Part shown: piece by piece, positions 19,561 through 32,967 of the stretch
How positions within the stretch are numbered: position 1 is the stretch's first letter
How the letters are laid out: the number at the start of each line of letters is the position of its first letter
NCBI GenBank assembly: GCA_021730105.1
Contig: CP072538.1
Span: 868,001-932,000 of the forward strand
Reading direction: 5' to 3'
DNA: 64,000 bases
DNA from: Candidatus Ruthia sp. Plio_17_S18
Lineage (GTDB): Bacteria > Pseudomonadota > Gammaproteobacteria > PS1 > Pseudothioglobaceae
Made by a program: the position numbers and the translations under genes
The notes under the pieces: generated by a model
Databases searched by the model: none
What the model was told of the DNA's origin: nothing
Seen by the model: only the letters and a program-made list of their open reading frames with translations

Positions 19561-20358
19561 TTGGTCGCCATTCAGGATTATTTAAACAGTGGCATAATTG
19601 ATATTGCGCCACTACTATCTCTAGTTCTTAATAAAAGCTACGCTCAACTTATTGCTCATCGTGATTATCCACTCAATAATGAGGAAAAAACTAAACTCAA
19701 TCAACTTATCAAGCAAAGACAATCTGGTACACCTTTTGCTTATTTATGTGGCACAAAAGGGTTTTATCACCTTAATTTTAAGGTCACCTCTAGCACGTTA
19801 ATTCCCAGACCAGAAACCGAACTCTTAATCGACATTGCCTTAGGCTTATTTGATAAAAATCAAACCTGTGAAATACTTGATTTAGGTACTGGTAGCGGTA
19901 TTATTGCTGTAACGATAGGTGATAAAAATCCACAGTGGCACCTCACTGCAACTGATTTGTCAATGGGTGCACTTAACATTGCCCGACAAAATGCAAAAAC
20001 AAATATTAAATTTCAACTGGGTAGTTGGTTTAAAGCTACGCCTAATCAAACATTTGATTTAATTATCTCCAATCCGCCTTATATCAAACAAGGAGATCCC
20101 CATCTTAATGATTTAAGTTTTGAGCCACAGAGTGCACTTGCATCTGGCAAAGATGGCTTGGATGACATTCGCGCCATTATTGACAATGCACCACAACACC
20201 TTAATAAAAAAGGCTATCTTTTATTAGAGCACGGCTTTGATCAACAACAAGAGATCACACAACTATTAAGTCATGATTTTTTCAACATTCAAAAATTTAA
20301 AGACTATAATCAACAAAATCGCTCCGTTTTAGCACAAATTAAAAAAAGGTCATCATGA
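19561..20358 (+). CDS. prmC: Peptide chain release factor N5-glutamine methyltransferase
   Basis: PrmC methylates the GGQ glutamine of release factors RF1 and RF2. The 265-residue frame has the N-terminal helical domain with GTPFAYLCGTKGFYHLNF, TLIPRPETELLID, the SAM-binding LDLGTGSGIIAVT and the catalytic SNPPYI (NPPY). The start is TTG at 19561, 3 bases after the rhodanese stop; no ATG or GTG nearby would keep the N-terminal domain. The prfA gene, its usual neighbour, is absent, and a dead TRAP transporter follows. Confidence 0.95.
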   Translation: MVAIQDYLNSGIIDIAPLLSLVLNKSYAQLIAHRDYPLNNEEKTKLNQLIKQRQSGTPFAYLCGTKGFYHLNFKVTSSTLIPRPETELLIDIALGLFDKNQTCEILDLGTGSGIIAVTIGDKNPQWHLTATDLSMGALNIARQNAKTNIKFQLGSWFKATPNQTFDLIISNPPYIKQGDPHLNDLSFEPQSALASGKDGLDDIRAIIDNAPQHLNKKGYLLLEHGFDQQQEITQLLSHDFFNIQKFKDYNQQNRSVLAQIKKRSS

Positions 20359-20361
20359 AAA

Positions 20362-20691
20362 ATGTTCACCATACTAATACTAACCGCCTTTGTTACCGCT
20401 ACTTCTGTCTGGTTTAGTGATGATGATAATCAAAAGCAAATCAAGCAACAAAGTCTTAAAGTGAGCAGAAACTTGGCCAAGCAATTTCCCTATTTTTGGC
20501 TATGCAGTTAAAAAAGCCGCTAAATTAGCATTTGATATGTCAAATGGTAGCATGATTATTAAGATTGACTCAAAAAACAAACACAAATCCAGCCACGCTT
20601 GGTATTTTTGATATGGTCAAATCTGGTCAATACGACCTTGGACGGACAATCTCAGATCAAGCCTATTTAAACTCTCAAACTCAATAATTAA
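20362..20691 (+). pseudogene. Remnant of TRAP transporter solute-binding protein (dctP)
   Basis: A short broken copy of a periplasmic TRAP binding protein. A signal-like start (MFTILILTAFVTATSVWF) is followed in shifted frames by AAKLAFDMSNGSMIIKI and IFDMVKSGQYDLGRTIS, which resemble the YiaO/DctP7-type start of mature domains (LAKLITEMSDGRLKVKV in relatives). Only about 100 of the usual 350 codons survive, with at least two frameshifts; the rest is deleted. It is followed directly by broken dctQ and dctM. The ligand cannot be deduced; C4-dicarboxylates or other organic acids are common for the family. Confidence 0.65.
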
Positions 20692-20697
20692 CTATGG

Positions 20698-21163
20698 TTG
20701 GTGAGTAAATACACAAAATGGTTAGAAAATCTAACCATTGAACTGCTTTTATTAACCATTTTTACAGATGTTGTTCTAAGATATGCTGTTAACAATTCAT
20801 CAATCGCCATTCAAGAAATGGGCTGGCATTTATTTTCAGTCATGTTTCTACTTGGCATTTCTTATACATTACAAAACTATGCCCATGTCAGGGTTGATGT
20901 TTTTTATGTCAATCTCAATGTTAAAAGACAAGCTTGGATTAACCTTATTGGTTTCGTTGTCCATCCTGCCTATCAGTGCTTTAATTATTTACAACGGTGT
21001 AGATTTTTCATATCAAGCATTTTTGCTAAACAAACAAAGCGGCGATCTTGACGGTCTACCATATCGTTTTATTATTAAAGGTGTCATCCCACTCAGTGTT
21101 ATTTTGCTTGTCATATCTGGGTTTATCTTCACACACAATAACCTTAAAAAGCTTAAACCATGA
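20698..21163 (+). pseudogene. Frameshifted TRAP transporter small membrane subunit (dctQ)
   Basis: The first frame encodes four-helix DctQ features including EMGWHLFSVMFLLGISYTL and HVRVDVFYVNL. Near 20945 the frame changes, and the remainder (ALIIYNGVDFSYQAFLLNKQ, then a final helix ending NNLKKLKP) is in another frame up to 21163. A single indel probably killed it, as all expected segments are present. It overlaps the start of dctM by 4 bases, as in intact TRAP operons. Confidence 0.82.
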
Positions 21164-22449
21164 TAGGGCTTATTATGTTTTTAGTCACCCTAATGCTATT
21201 AATAGTTGGCTTGCCTGTGGCGTTTATATTTGCAGGCATGGCAATTATTTTTGGCGTAACTAACCCAAGGGGGTGTGGATTTATTTGCCTTTATTCCTTA
21301 TCGCATCATGAGCGTGATGCAAAATACGATTTTAATGGCAATACCTTTGTTTATTGTCATGGGTATTGTCTTGCAAAAAACCAAACTCGCCGAGAAGCTT
21401 TTAGAGGCCATGAGTGAATTATTTGGCAATGTGCGAGGCGGCCTTTGCTGTCTCCACTATTCTAGTTGGCTCATTACTCGCCCCCTCTATACAGGTGTTG
21501 TGGGTGCAAGCGTAGTGGCGATGGGGGTTATTTCACTGCCTGTAATATTCAAACACCATTACACAAAAACCCTCGCCAGCGGTGTCATTTGTGCCTCAGG
21601 CACACTAGGACAAATCCATCCCCCTTCAATTGTTTTAATTATTCTAACAGATGTCCTTGGCGTGCCTGTAGGAGATTTATTCAAAGGTGCAGTGATGCCG
21701 TCTTTAATACTGGTAGGTAGTTACATCTTATACGTGCTGATAATCGCCCAATTTGACAAACAAGCCGCCCCCGCCTTTAAAGGCAAAAATTATGATTTAA
21801 AAAAATCCACACAATATTTACTTGTTGCCAAAGCAATTCTTCCACCCTTATCCCTAATTATTGCTGTGCTTGGCTCTATTTTTTCTGGCATTGCCACCAC
21901 ACACCCACTGAATCTGCCTCAAGTGGTGCGGTAGGCTCTTTGGTATTATCCACTCTTTACAAAAGACTAAACTGAGCAATGTTGTGTGAAACCAGCATTG
22001 AGACCATTAAAATCACCTCAATGGTCTTTGCTATTCTAATTGGTGCAACCGCTTTTTCCATGGTAACAGTGGTGATACCTTAATAGAAACTTTTATTATG
22101 CAACTCCCTGCCAAAAAAATGAGTTTTATTTTACTATCTATGCCCATCATTCTTCTTCATCAATTTTGTAAAAATATCACTGATTATCGTCCCTATCTTC
22201 TACCCAATCGCCCAATCACTCGGCATTGATATGACTTGGTTTGCCATTTTAATTGCTATGATGAATATGCAAACCTCTTTTCTCACTTAGCCCTTTGGTT
22301 TTAGTTTGTTCTATCTCAAAGGCATTACACCTAAATCAATCCAAACAATGGATATCTACAAAGGCGTTATGCCCTTTATTGTTATCCAAATTATGGTTTT
22401 AATGAGACTTATTTTGTTTCCAACTTGGTATGGTTTTGCTGACTTTTAA
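21160..22449 (+). pseudogene. Broken TRAP transporter large membrane subunit (dctM)
   Basis: The DctM sequence is spread over at least four frames: MFLVTLMLLIVGLPVAFIFA from 21160, then IPYRIMSVMQNTILMAIPLF, GVVGASVVAMGVISLPV and GTLGQIHPPSIVLIILTD in the frame from 21275 to 21934, then further hydrophobic pieces to MRLILFPTWYGFADF and a stop at 22449. Intact DctM has about 430 residues, which matches the locus length, so decay was by small indels and stops rather than a large deletion. It would have formed the sodium-driven transport channel. Confidence 0.85.
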
Positions 22450-22470
22450 AACCCATTAATCCTAATTTTG

Positions 22471-22677
22471 TTATTTATCCAATGCATACTCAAGTTGCTT
22501 GCCATAGATTGAATCCACCTCACAGTATTTTTCCTGCTGAGTACAATAATCTTCCTCAACCCAAGTGCTAGATGGCGGATAATAAGGATATTCAGGTACA
22601 ATAGTATTATCTGCATACCCATTAGCCGATATGCTCAACAATATCACTATTAATATTGGTTGAATATTACTTTTCAT
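22471..22677 (-). CDS. Small secreted protein of unknown function
   Basis: A 68-residue frame with a clear signal peptide (hydrophobic ILIVILLSISANGYA) and a short mature part rich in tyrosine and proline (PEYPYYPPSS) with two cysteines (DYCTQQEKYCEVDS) that could form a disulfide. I do not recognise a family. The ATG gives a well-formed signal sequence. It lies between the dead TRAP operon and rnpB, convergent with the former. It may be a short periplasmic protein; low complexity means it might also be a chance survivor of a longer gene. Confidence 0.45.
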   Translation of the reverse strand: MKSNIQPILIVILLSISANGYADNTIVPEYPYYPPSSTWVEEDYCTQQEKYCEVDSIYGKQLEYALDK

Positions 22678-22760
22678 AATCGGATTGTACAACAAAAACA
22701 AGTTTTTACGAGTATTGTTTGATATTCAATGTAACAGAATGAACAAAAACGAAGTAAAAA

Positions 22761-23100
22761 GAAGTCAGTCTATAAGCCGGGTTCTGTAGTAAATGGTCAT
22801 TCATCTACATGTTTTGTTGCCAAAACGCTTTAGCACTCTACCCACCAACTCCGCGAGCAACGTCATCATCAGCCTATTTGAGCTTGCTCCAAGTGGGGTT
22901 TACCTTGCCACGGTTGTCACCAATCGCGCGGTGCGCTCTTACCGCACCTTCTCACCCTTACCTAAAAATAGGCGGTCTAAATCTCTGCAGCACTTTCCGT
23001 TATGTCACCATACCTAGCTGTTAGCTAGCACTTTGCTCTATGGAGCCCGGACTTTCCTCTGAAGGGCTAACCTCCAGCGACCATCCGACCAACTTCGGCG
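22761..23100 (-). ncRNA. rnpB: RNase P RNA, class A
   Basis: The catalytic RNA that removes 5' leaders from tRNA precursors. Read on the minus strand it has the conserved 5' core GGAGGTTAGCCC followed by GAGGAAAGTCCGGGCTCC, the segment AAGGGTGAGAAGGTGCGGTAAGAGCGCACC, and the universal 3' block ACAGAACCCGGCTTATAGAC. A length of about 340 bases fits the bacterial A type. TATAAT lies at 23103-23108 on the minus strand, just upstream of the estimated 5' end, so the exact end is uncertain. A T-rich stretch follows the 3' end. Confidence 0.95.
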
Positions 23101-23181
23101 TTATTATACACCAAGACTATTTTTCTAAAGTGCTTGAGTTGTCTTAAAAAAGATGGCTTTACTTAAACTCTAGCAACTCAC

Positions 23182-24672
23182 TTATTGGATTATCTGAATA
23201 TCTTGAAAAATGCTATGAATATTATGACCTTGAGTATCAACCGCAACTGTAACTGGCATGTCTTTAACTTCAAATTCATAAATTGCTTCCATACCCATCT
23301 CTTCAAATGCAATTTTTTTGGCTTTTTTAATAGATTTAGAAATTAGATAAGCCGCACCACCTACTGCAATAAGATACGTAACCTTGTGTTTTTTAATGGC
23401 TTGCGTAGTAGCCTCACCACGTTCTGCCTTGCCAATCATGCCTAGAATGTTAGTATTATTTAACATCATATCGGTAAACTTATCCATACGTGTGGCAGTG
23501 GTGGGGCCCGCTGGACCGATGACTTCATCACCAACGGCATCCACTGGACCAACATAATAAATAAATTTATTATCAAAATCTACACCATCTGGCAAACCTT
23601 CGCCATTATCAAGCATTTGCTTAAGGCGCTTATGTGCCGCATCTCGTCCGGTAATAATTGTACCTGTTAGCAATAAGGTATCGCCAATATTCCACTGAGC
23701 CATTTGCTTGCGTGTTAACCTGTTTAAATCAATTTTTTTATATTGATAATAATCCATCTCTAATTGAGGATAGCTATCCATATCCACTTCTGGTAATTGA
23801 GCCACGCCCGAGCCATCAAGTGAAAAGTGTAAATGGCGCGTTGCTGCACAATTAGGAATCATCGCCACTGCTTGAGAGGCGGCATGAGTTGGATAATCTT
23901 TAATTTTGACATCTAGTACCGTTGTCAAACCACCCAAACCTTGTGCACCAATACCCAAATGATTAATTTTATTAAATAACTCCAGACGTAGTTTTTCAAG
24001 GTTACTAGGGTTTGTTTTTTGTGTAATATCTTGAATATCAATAGGCTCCATCAAACTTTCTTTTGCCATTAACATAGCCTTTTCAGCTGTACCACCAACA
24101 CCAACACCAATCATACCTGGCGGACACCAACCAGCACCCATGGTTGGTATGGTTTTTAGCACCCAATCAATAATATTATCATCTGGTGCGAGTATGCTAA
24201 ATTTTGCATTATTTTCAGAACCGCAGCCCTTGGCTGCCACAATAAAATTAAGTTGATTACCCTTAACAACTTTCATATGAATAACTGCCGGTGTGTTGTC
24301 TTTAGTGTTAACCCTAGTAAATAGAGGGTCTCTTACAATCGATGCCCTAAGAGGATTATCTGCATAGGTAAATGCCTGACGAACACCTTCATTAATCATG
24401 TCTTCTAATGATAGATCAACCACCCAAGTGACATTCATACCCACCTCAACAAACACATTAACAATGCCAGTATCTTGGCACATTGGACGCTTGCCTAATG
24501 CTGCCATTTTTGAATTAATAAGAATTTGTGCAATGGCATTTTTTGCAGCCTTATAAGTTTCTTTTTCATAAGCATTGGTCATGGCCTGAATAAAATCAGG
24601 ACTGTGATAATAAGAAATATACTGTAATGCATTAAAAATACTGTCTATGACATGTTTTTGTTGAATTTGCAT
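23182..24672 (-). CDS. fumA: Fumarate hydratase, class I (iron-sulfur)
   Basis: A 496-residue class I fumarase interconverting fumarate and malate with a [4Fe-4S] cluster. The cluster cysteines are visible in RPMCQDTGIVN, AAKGCGSENNAKFS and IPNCAATRHLHF. It has both alpha and beta domains in one chain (PAGPTTATRMDKFTD and YLIAVGGAAYLISKSIKKA mark the beta domain), as in E. coli FumA/FumB. The start MQIQQKHVID is 90 bases from the divergent mreB. With SDH lost downstream, it probably feeds fumarate from argH and purine synthesis into malate. Confidence 0.95.
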   Translation of the reverse strand: MQIQQKHVIDSIFNALQYISYYHSPDFIQAMTNAYEKETYKAAKNAIAQILINSKMAALGKRPMCQDTGIVNVFVEVGMNVTWVVDLSLEDMINEGVRQAFTYADNPLRASIVRDPLFTRVNTKDNTPAVIHMKVVKGNQLNFIVAAKGCGSENNAKFSILAPDDNIIDWVLKTIPTMGAGWCPPGMIGVGVGGTAEKAMLMAKESLMEPIDIQDITQKTNPSNLEKLRLELFNKINHLGIGAQGLGGLTTVLDVKIKDYPTHAASQAVAMIPNCAATRHLHFSLDGSGVAQLPEVDMDSYPQLEMDYYQYKKIDLNRLTRKQMAQWNIGDTLLLTGTIITGRDAAHKRLKQMLDNGEGLPDGVDFDNKFIYYVGPVDAVGDEVIGPAGPTTATRMDKFTDMMLNNTNILGMIGKAERGEATTQAIKKHKVTYLIAVGGAAYLISKSIKKAKKIAFEEMGMEAIYEFEVKDMPVTVAVDTQGHNIHSIFQDIQIIQ

Positions 24673-24762
24673 ATTTATAAGGTGTTAATTATTGCTTAAT
24701 TTTTACTGATTGTTTATAGTATTATATCTCTTTATTTTACTAATACTTAACTGGTAGTTTTT

Positions 24763-25794
24763 ATGTTTGATTTTTTAAAAGGACAAAGTCTTTCTATCGA
24801 CTTAGGCACGGCTAATACATTGATTTATATGGATGGCGCTGTGGTACTTAATGAGCCATCAGTGGTTGCTATTCATAACGACAGAGGGTCACTAGAGTCA
24901 ACTGTTATTGCTGTAGGTCAAGATGCTAAAAATATGTTAGGTAGAACGCCAGGTTCTATTGAAGCCATAAGGCCAATGAAAGATGGTGTTATTGCTGATT
25001 TTAAAATTACTGAAAAAATGTTACAGCACTTTATTCGTAAGGTGTTGCGTTCTAGTTTTTTTTCACCCAGCCCTAAAGTGCTGATTTGCGTGCCCTGTGG
25101 TGCAACTCAAGTTGAGCGTCGCGCTATTAAAGAAAGTGCTGTTGGTGCTGGTGCACGTGATGTTTATTTAATTGAGGAACCAATGGCAGCAGCACTGGGT
25201 GCGGGTATGGCGATTGAAGAAGCCTCAGGTGCTATGGTTATTGATATTGGCGGTGGCACAACTGAAATTGCAATCATGTCACTAAATGGCATTGTATATT
25301 CTGACTCACTGCGCGTAGGTGGTGATGTGTTTGATGATACAATTGTCAAATTCGTACGCCGTGAACACGGCATTATTATTGGTTACTCTACTGCTGAGAA
25401 AATTAAAGAAGAGGTTGGTTCTGCCTTTAAATCAACTGCTATTAAAGAAATGCAATTTAGAGGTCGTGATGTTGCCAAAGGCATTCCAGTGAGTTTTAAT
25501 ATAACCAATACTGAAATTTTACAAGTCTTACAAGAACCACTTAAAATTATTATTGGTGCTGTTAGAACTGCACTAGAGAAAACCCCGCCTGAGTTAAGCT
25601 CTGACATTGCTGAGAATGGCTTGGTCCTCACAGGTGGCGGTGCACTTTTATACGGTCTTGATAAGCTTATTGGTCAAGAAACCAATCTACCAGTGCGCAT
25701 TGCTGACGACCCACTCACTTGTGTTGCTCGTGGTGGTGGGGTTGCACTTAGTATGATATCTGAACACAATATGGGATTTTTAGCTGCTGAGTAG
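24763..25794 (+). CDS. mreB: Rod-shape determining actin homologue MreB
   Basis: A 343-residue bacterial actin that organises peptidoglycan synthesis along the cell side wall. Phosphate-binding and hinge motifs are present: [12 protein letters not shown] at the start, [25 protein letters not shown] and [12 protein letters not shown]. The N-terminal MFDFLKGQ is the membrane-binding amphipathic stretch typical of Gram-negative MreB. It heads the mreB-mreC-mreD-mrdA block on the plus strand. Confidence 0.98.
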   Translation: MFDFLKGQSLSIDLGTANTLIYMDGAVVLNEPSVVAIHNDRGSLESTVIAVGQDAKNMLGRTPGSIEAIRPMKDGVIADFKITEKMLQHFIRKVLRSSFFSPSPKVLICVPCGATQVERRAIKESAVGAGARDVYLIEEPMAAALGAGMAIEEASGAMVIDIGGGTTEIAIMSLNGIVYSDSLRVGGDVFDDTIVKFVRREHGIIIGYSTAEKIKEEVGSAFKSTAIKEMQFRGRDVAKGIPVSFNITNTEILQVLQEPLKIIIGAVRTALEKTPPELSSDIAENGLVLTGGGALLYGLDKLIGQETNLPVRIADDPLTCVARGGGVALSMISEHNMGFLAAE

Positions 25795-25830
25795 TTAAAT
25801 ATTAATTAACGATTTTATAGGGCTGCTAAC

Positions 25831-26625
25831 ATGAAGTTTCTTAAACTTTTTATCCCTGTAATTATTGCTATACTACTTATACTCTCTGATTATAAGTTCT
25901 CATATCTTAATTACTTAAGACAACCAATTGCAACCTTAATATCACCTATTTATATGATGGTAAACCTGCCTTCACAAATTTATACTTGGATTGATGAGCA
26001 AGGCACTAGCAAGGGTCAATTAATCAGCAAGAATAATAATTTACATCGCGAACTATTAAAACTCAAAGCAAGATTACAAACTTATAACGCTTTAACGCTT
26101 GAAAATAAAAAACTCCAAGCGCTTTTAGGTTCGAGTTATGCTATCAAGCAACAAAATTTTACCTTAGCAAGAATAAGTGCACTCAGTCAATCTAGGCTTA
26201 AAAAACAAATTATTATTGACAAAGGCAGTAGTAGCGGCATCAAGGTTGGACAGGTCGCCTTAAGCGCTAAAGGTATTATTGGGCAAGTATCGCGAACAAC
26301 GCCGCTATATTCAACCATATTAATAGCCAGTGACCCTACGCAACACGTACCTGTTAAAAATGAACGTAGTGGTGTTCGTGGCATTAGCAGGGGCGTTGCT
26401 GAGAATAGTCATCTATTAGATGTTGAGTTTATCGAGCCTAATTTGGACGTTAAAATAGGCGATATATTTCTAAGTAGCGCCATCGGTTCAAAATTTCCAG
26501 ATGGATATCCACTAGGAACAGTAATTCGCGTAGAAGAACACCAAAACGAGCCTTTCTTGCATATTCAATTAAAACCCGCCCAAACACTAGAACAGCTAGA
26601 ATTTGTCATTATTGCGACCGATTAA
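25831..26625 (+). CDS. mreC: Rod-shape determining protein MreC
   Basis: A 264-residue bitopic protein: one N-terminal membrane helix (IPVIIAILLILSDY), a coiled-coil region around residues 70-100 (NNLHRELLKLKARLQTYNAL), and a periplasmic beta-barrel domain with GLIGQV-like GIIGQVSRTTPLYSTI. It links MreB filaments to PBP2 and the elongation complex. Short compared with the 367-residue E. coli protein, but complete for the family core. It follows mreB by 36 bases and precedes mreD by 2. Confidence 0.94.
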   Translation: MKFLKLFIPVIIAILLILSDYKFSYLNYLRQPIATLISPIYMMVNLPSQIYTWIDEQGTSKGQLISKNNNLHRELLKLKARLQTYNALTLENKKLQALLGSSYAIKQQNFTLARISALSQSRLKKQIIIDKGSSSGIKVGQVALSAKGIIGQVSRTTPLYSTILIASDPTQHVPVKNERSGVRGISRGVAENSHLLDVEFIEPNLDVKIGDIFLSSAIGSKFPDGYPLGTVIRVEEHQNEPFLHIQLKPAQTLEQLEFVIIATD

Positions 26626-26627
26626 CC

Positions 26628-27095
26628 ATGAACGTACAGCACCCTTACATATTTCTAACTAAGATTACTTGTTTTGCATTAATTTTAAGTGTAATACCCC
26701 TAAATGATGTGCTATTAGACGCATCTGCATTTTGGTTGTTGCTTTTTTATATTTACTGGTTGGTATATTTTACAACCAAGGCTAAATTTTTTATTGCGCT
26801 CATTCTTGGCGTACTTGTTGATGTTTTACATGGTGATATTTTGGGGCAAAATGCATTGGCACTCATATTGAGTAGCCTATTTATTAGTAATGTCAAACAA
26901 TCATTTTTCGTATCTAACCTAAGCACTCAACAAATCTATGTGTTTATATCTAGCAGTATTTATCTGACATTGTTCTTACTAACCTTTGTATTAACACAAG
27001 GTTTTGTCGTCAACTATTACTTATTTTTAGCGCCGTTCACTAGTGCATTGGTTTGGCCAATCGTTAGGTTTCTATTATCAAAATGCAAAGTATAA
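26628..27095 (+). CDS. mreD: Rod-shape determining membrane protein MreD
   Basis: A 155-residue multi-helix inner membrane protein. The segment IALILGVLVDVLHGDILGQNAL is the most characteristic MreD stretch (GLxxDxxxGxxLG). It acts with MreC in the elongasome. The start is 2 bases after mreC and the end overlaps mrdA by 13 bases, indicating tight coupling. Identification relies on the motif, hydrophobicity and gene order. Confidence 0.9.
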   Translation: MNVQHPYIFLTKITCFALILSVIPLNDVLLDASAFWLLLFYIYWLVYFTTKAKFFIALILGVLVDVLHGDILGQNALALILSSLFISNVKQSFFVSNLSTQQIYVFISSSIYLTLFLLTFVLTQGFVVNYYLFLAPFTSALVWPIVRFLLSKCKV

Positions 27096-28909
27096 ATAAT
27101 ACTCAATTTGAAAACAAAACTCTCTTTTCTAGACTGAGGATGGCGCTTATTTTTATTTTTTTACTAACTACTTTGTTAGTAATTAGAATTTACAATTTAC
27201 AAATAGTAAATCATGAATATTACTTAGAAGAAGCTTTGGGCAACCAAATGCGCACGCTGCCCATAACACCCGGTAGAGGAAAAATATTTGATCGCCATGG
27301 TAATATTTTAGCCACTAACAAACTGGCATTTCGGCTGACCTTAACACAAGAAAAAACTAAAAATATTACTAAAACACTACAACAACTCAAACAATCTGGC
27401 TTTATCAACGATAATGACATTAAAAGCTTTAATAAAAATGCAAGGCGTTATCAAAAATTTCATAGCATCCCAATCAAATATAATCTTAATGAGTCCCAGG
27501 TTGCAAAATTCTTAATTAGCAATGCTTTTATTGGTGTAGATATAGAGTCTTATTTTCATCGAATTTATCCCAATCAAGATTCCGGCGTTCATGTCATTGG
27601 TTATGTTTCCAGAATGACTAAGAAAGACAAGCTTTTTTATGATAGAAAAAACTATTCAGGATCCTTGTTTGTAGGCAAAACCGGCATTGAAAAACAATAC
27701 GAAACACAATTGCATGGCACTAATGGCTTACAACAAATTGAACTAAATGTAAGTGGAAGAGTTATCGACACCCAAGTTATTAAACCTGCTATTACTGGTG
27801 ATAATTTATATCTAAGCATTGACTTAGATATGCAAAAACAAGCAGAAACATTACTTAAAGGCAAACGTGGTTCAATTGTAGTTATAGATGTCAAAAATGG
27901 GGAAATATTAACGCTAGTGAGCACGCCCATATATAATCCAAACTGGTTTGTTAATGGCATATCACATGCTAACTATAACCAGTTACAAACTTCAATAAAC
28001 ATCCCTCAGCTTAACCGTGCCGTTCAAGGGCTATATCCACCAGGATCTACGATTAAACCCATGGTAGCTCTAGCAGGTTTGGAAGAAGGTGTTATTACTA
28101 ATAAAAATAGCACCTTCTGCCCAGGTTATTACAAATTACCTAACGTTAAACGAAAATTTAACGACTGGAAAAAAACAGGACACGGGCACGTAAATGTCAA
28201 AGACTCCATCGCGCAATCGTGTGATGTATTTTTTTATGATTTAGCAAATAAGTTGGGTATTAACAAATTACACGATAATTTAGACTTATTTAACTTTGGC
28301 CGAAAAACAGGTATTGATATTCCTGGAGAAAATGCTGGCATTCTACCCTCTAAAGCTTGGAAAAAAATTAATAAAAATGAGCCTTGGTATCGAGGAGAAA
28401 CCTTAATTACAGGAATTGGTCAAGGATTTATAACCGTTACTCCTTTACAGCTTGCCGTTGCCACAGCAGCGATTGCCAACAAGGGACTTTTATTTCAGCC
28501 AACCTTACTTAAAAATATTCAGGTTCCTGGTAATATAATCATTGAATCTAAGAAAAGTCATCATATACAAATTCCAATTAAAAATATTCAAAATTGGGAA
28601 GATGTGATTGACGGCATGAAACAAGCCGTCTACGGCCCTAAAGGCACTGCTAGAAGACTCAATAAGGGTTTAACTTATACTTTGGCTGGGAAAACTGGAA
28701 CCGCACAAGTGTTCGGTCTTGACGCTGAAGAGCAATATATTGCAGAAAACCTTGATGAAAAATTAAGAGATCATGCGCTATTTACTGGCTTTGCCCCTAT
28801 TGAAAACCCAGAAATAGCCATCGCTATTATTGTTGAAAATACAGGTAGTGGCAGCTCAAAAGCTGCGCCAATTGCACGTCAGGTGCTTGATGTATATTTT
28901 GACAAACAA

Positions 28910-28930
<21 letters not shown>
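27083..28930 (+). CDS. mrdA: Penicillin-binding protein 2 (peptidoglycan transpeptidase)
   Basis: A 615-residue class B PBP that cross-links side-wall peptidoglycan. It has one N-terminal membrane helix, the pedestal motif RGKIFDRHGNILA, and the transpeptidase domain with the active-site PPGSTIKPM (SxxK) near residue 320, SQSCD (SxN equivalent) and GKTGTAQVF (KTG) near residue 535. It completes the mreBCD-mrdA block; rodA, the usual partner, is not in the window. The 3' end overlaps the convergent gene at 28910 by 21 bases. Confidence 0.97.
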
Positions 28931-32150
<3,220 letters not shown>

Positions 32151-32164
<14 letters not shown>

Positions 32165-32510
32165 CGTTTATCGGATAATTATCGGGTAAAAACGCACCTT
32201 TTTCACAAGCAATTTTCATCATGTCATTGGTTTTAAATTGGTCTGGATTTTGCAATAACTCTTGTTGCCAAAATGCACGCATTTCACACAACTGTGGGTG
32301 TGTATGATTACATCCCAATACGTGTAATGAACACTGTTCAATTTTCCAAGGACCGTCACCCATCACCTCGCCTTTAATAGTATGAATACTATAAGTTGGA
32401 TCTTTTTCCCAAAAAAGTTCAAAATATAAAATACCCTCTGGATGTTCAAATAAGGCTTCTATAACTCTTGTTTCGGCATTAGGGTATTTGATATACAAAG
32501 GAGATTGCAT
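32151..32510 (-). CDS. Conserved-looking protein of unknown function
   Basis: A 119-residue frame chosen to start at ATG 32510 (MQSPLYIKYPN), just inside the end of recX. It is cysteine- and histidine-rich in the middle (QCSLHVLGCNHTHPQLCEM), which could bind a metal, and otherwise soluble with aromatic strands (GILYFELFWEKDPTYSIHTI). It has no signal peptide. I do not recognise the family. It overlaps recX by about 11 bases upstream of it and the ABC exporter by 14 bases downstream, so it sits inside a tightly packed recA-recX-X-ABC-tgt run. The intact frame argues for a real gene. Confidence 0.6.
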
Positions 32511-32520
32511 GGTGAATAGT

Positions 32521-32967
32521 TTATTCACAATTGAACGCTTGATTAATTTCATCAAATCCAAAACCTCGAGATTGCAAAAAACGTTGCTGTTTGACTTTTT
32601 CTTTATAGTTTTTAGGCGCCTGTTCGCCATATTTTTTTATTCGTACATGACTAGCAAGTTCAAAAAAATCAATGGTTGATAAATCAAAATCTTCAATGCC
32701 TTTTTGTTTGAGTTGTTGGCTGATTAGTACACTACCCTTGCCTTGATTAGTGCGCATAAGTACAAATGCCTCAGCAAAACGCTCATCGCTTTGATAATTA
32801 TTTTGTACTAGTTGTACTAAGGCTGGTTCTATTTCTTCAACGGCATAACCTTTGGCGCTTAGTTTTCGTGTCAGCTCTAAAACAGAATGCTCACGCTGAG
32901 CCAGTAAACTGAATGCCTGCTGGTAAACTTGATTAATTGACGTCTTGATTGCTAACGTCCTTTTCAA
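32521..32967 (-). CDS. recX: Regulatory protein RecX
   Basis: RecX binds RecA filaments and limits their extension. The protein of about 148 residues is built of three-helix repeats with [26 protein letters not shown] spacing and the hallmark [19 protein letters not shown], then IKKYG. Its position directly behind recA is standard. The start is uncertain: no ATG or GTG is suitably placed, and a TTG at 32967 lies 35 bases inside recA. The frame has no internal stop, so it is taken as intact. Confidence 0.88.
   Translation of the reverse strand: MKRTLAIKTSINQVYQQAFSLLAQREHSVLELTRKLSAKGYAVEEIEPALVQLVQNNYQSDERFAEAFVLMRTNQGKGSVLISQQLKQKGIEDFDLSTIDFFELASHVRIKKYGEQAPKNYKEKVKQQRFLQSRGFGFDEINQAFNCE

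Noticed and set aside
20783..21163. An independent 126-residue gene overlapping the frame at 20698
   Set aside because: Its second half is simply the C-terminal part of dctQ after a frameshift; the first half is an out-of-frame shadow.
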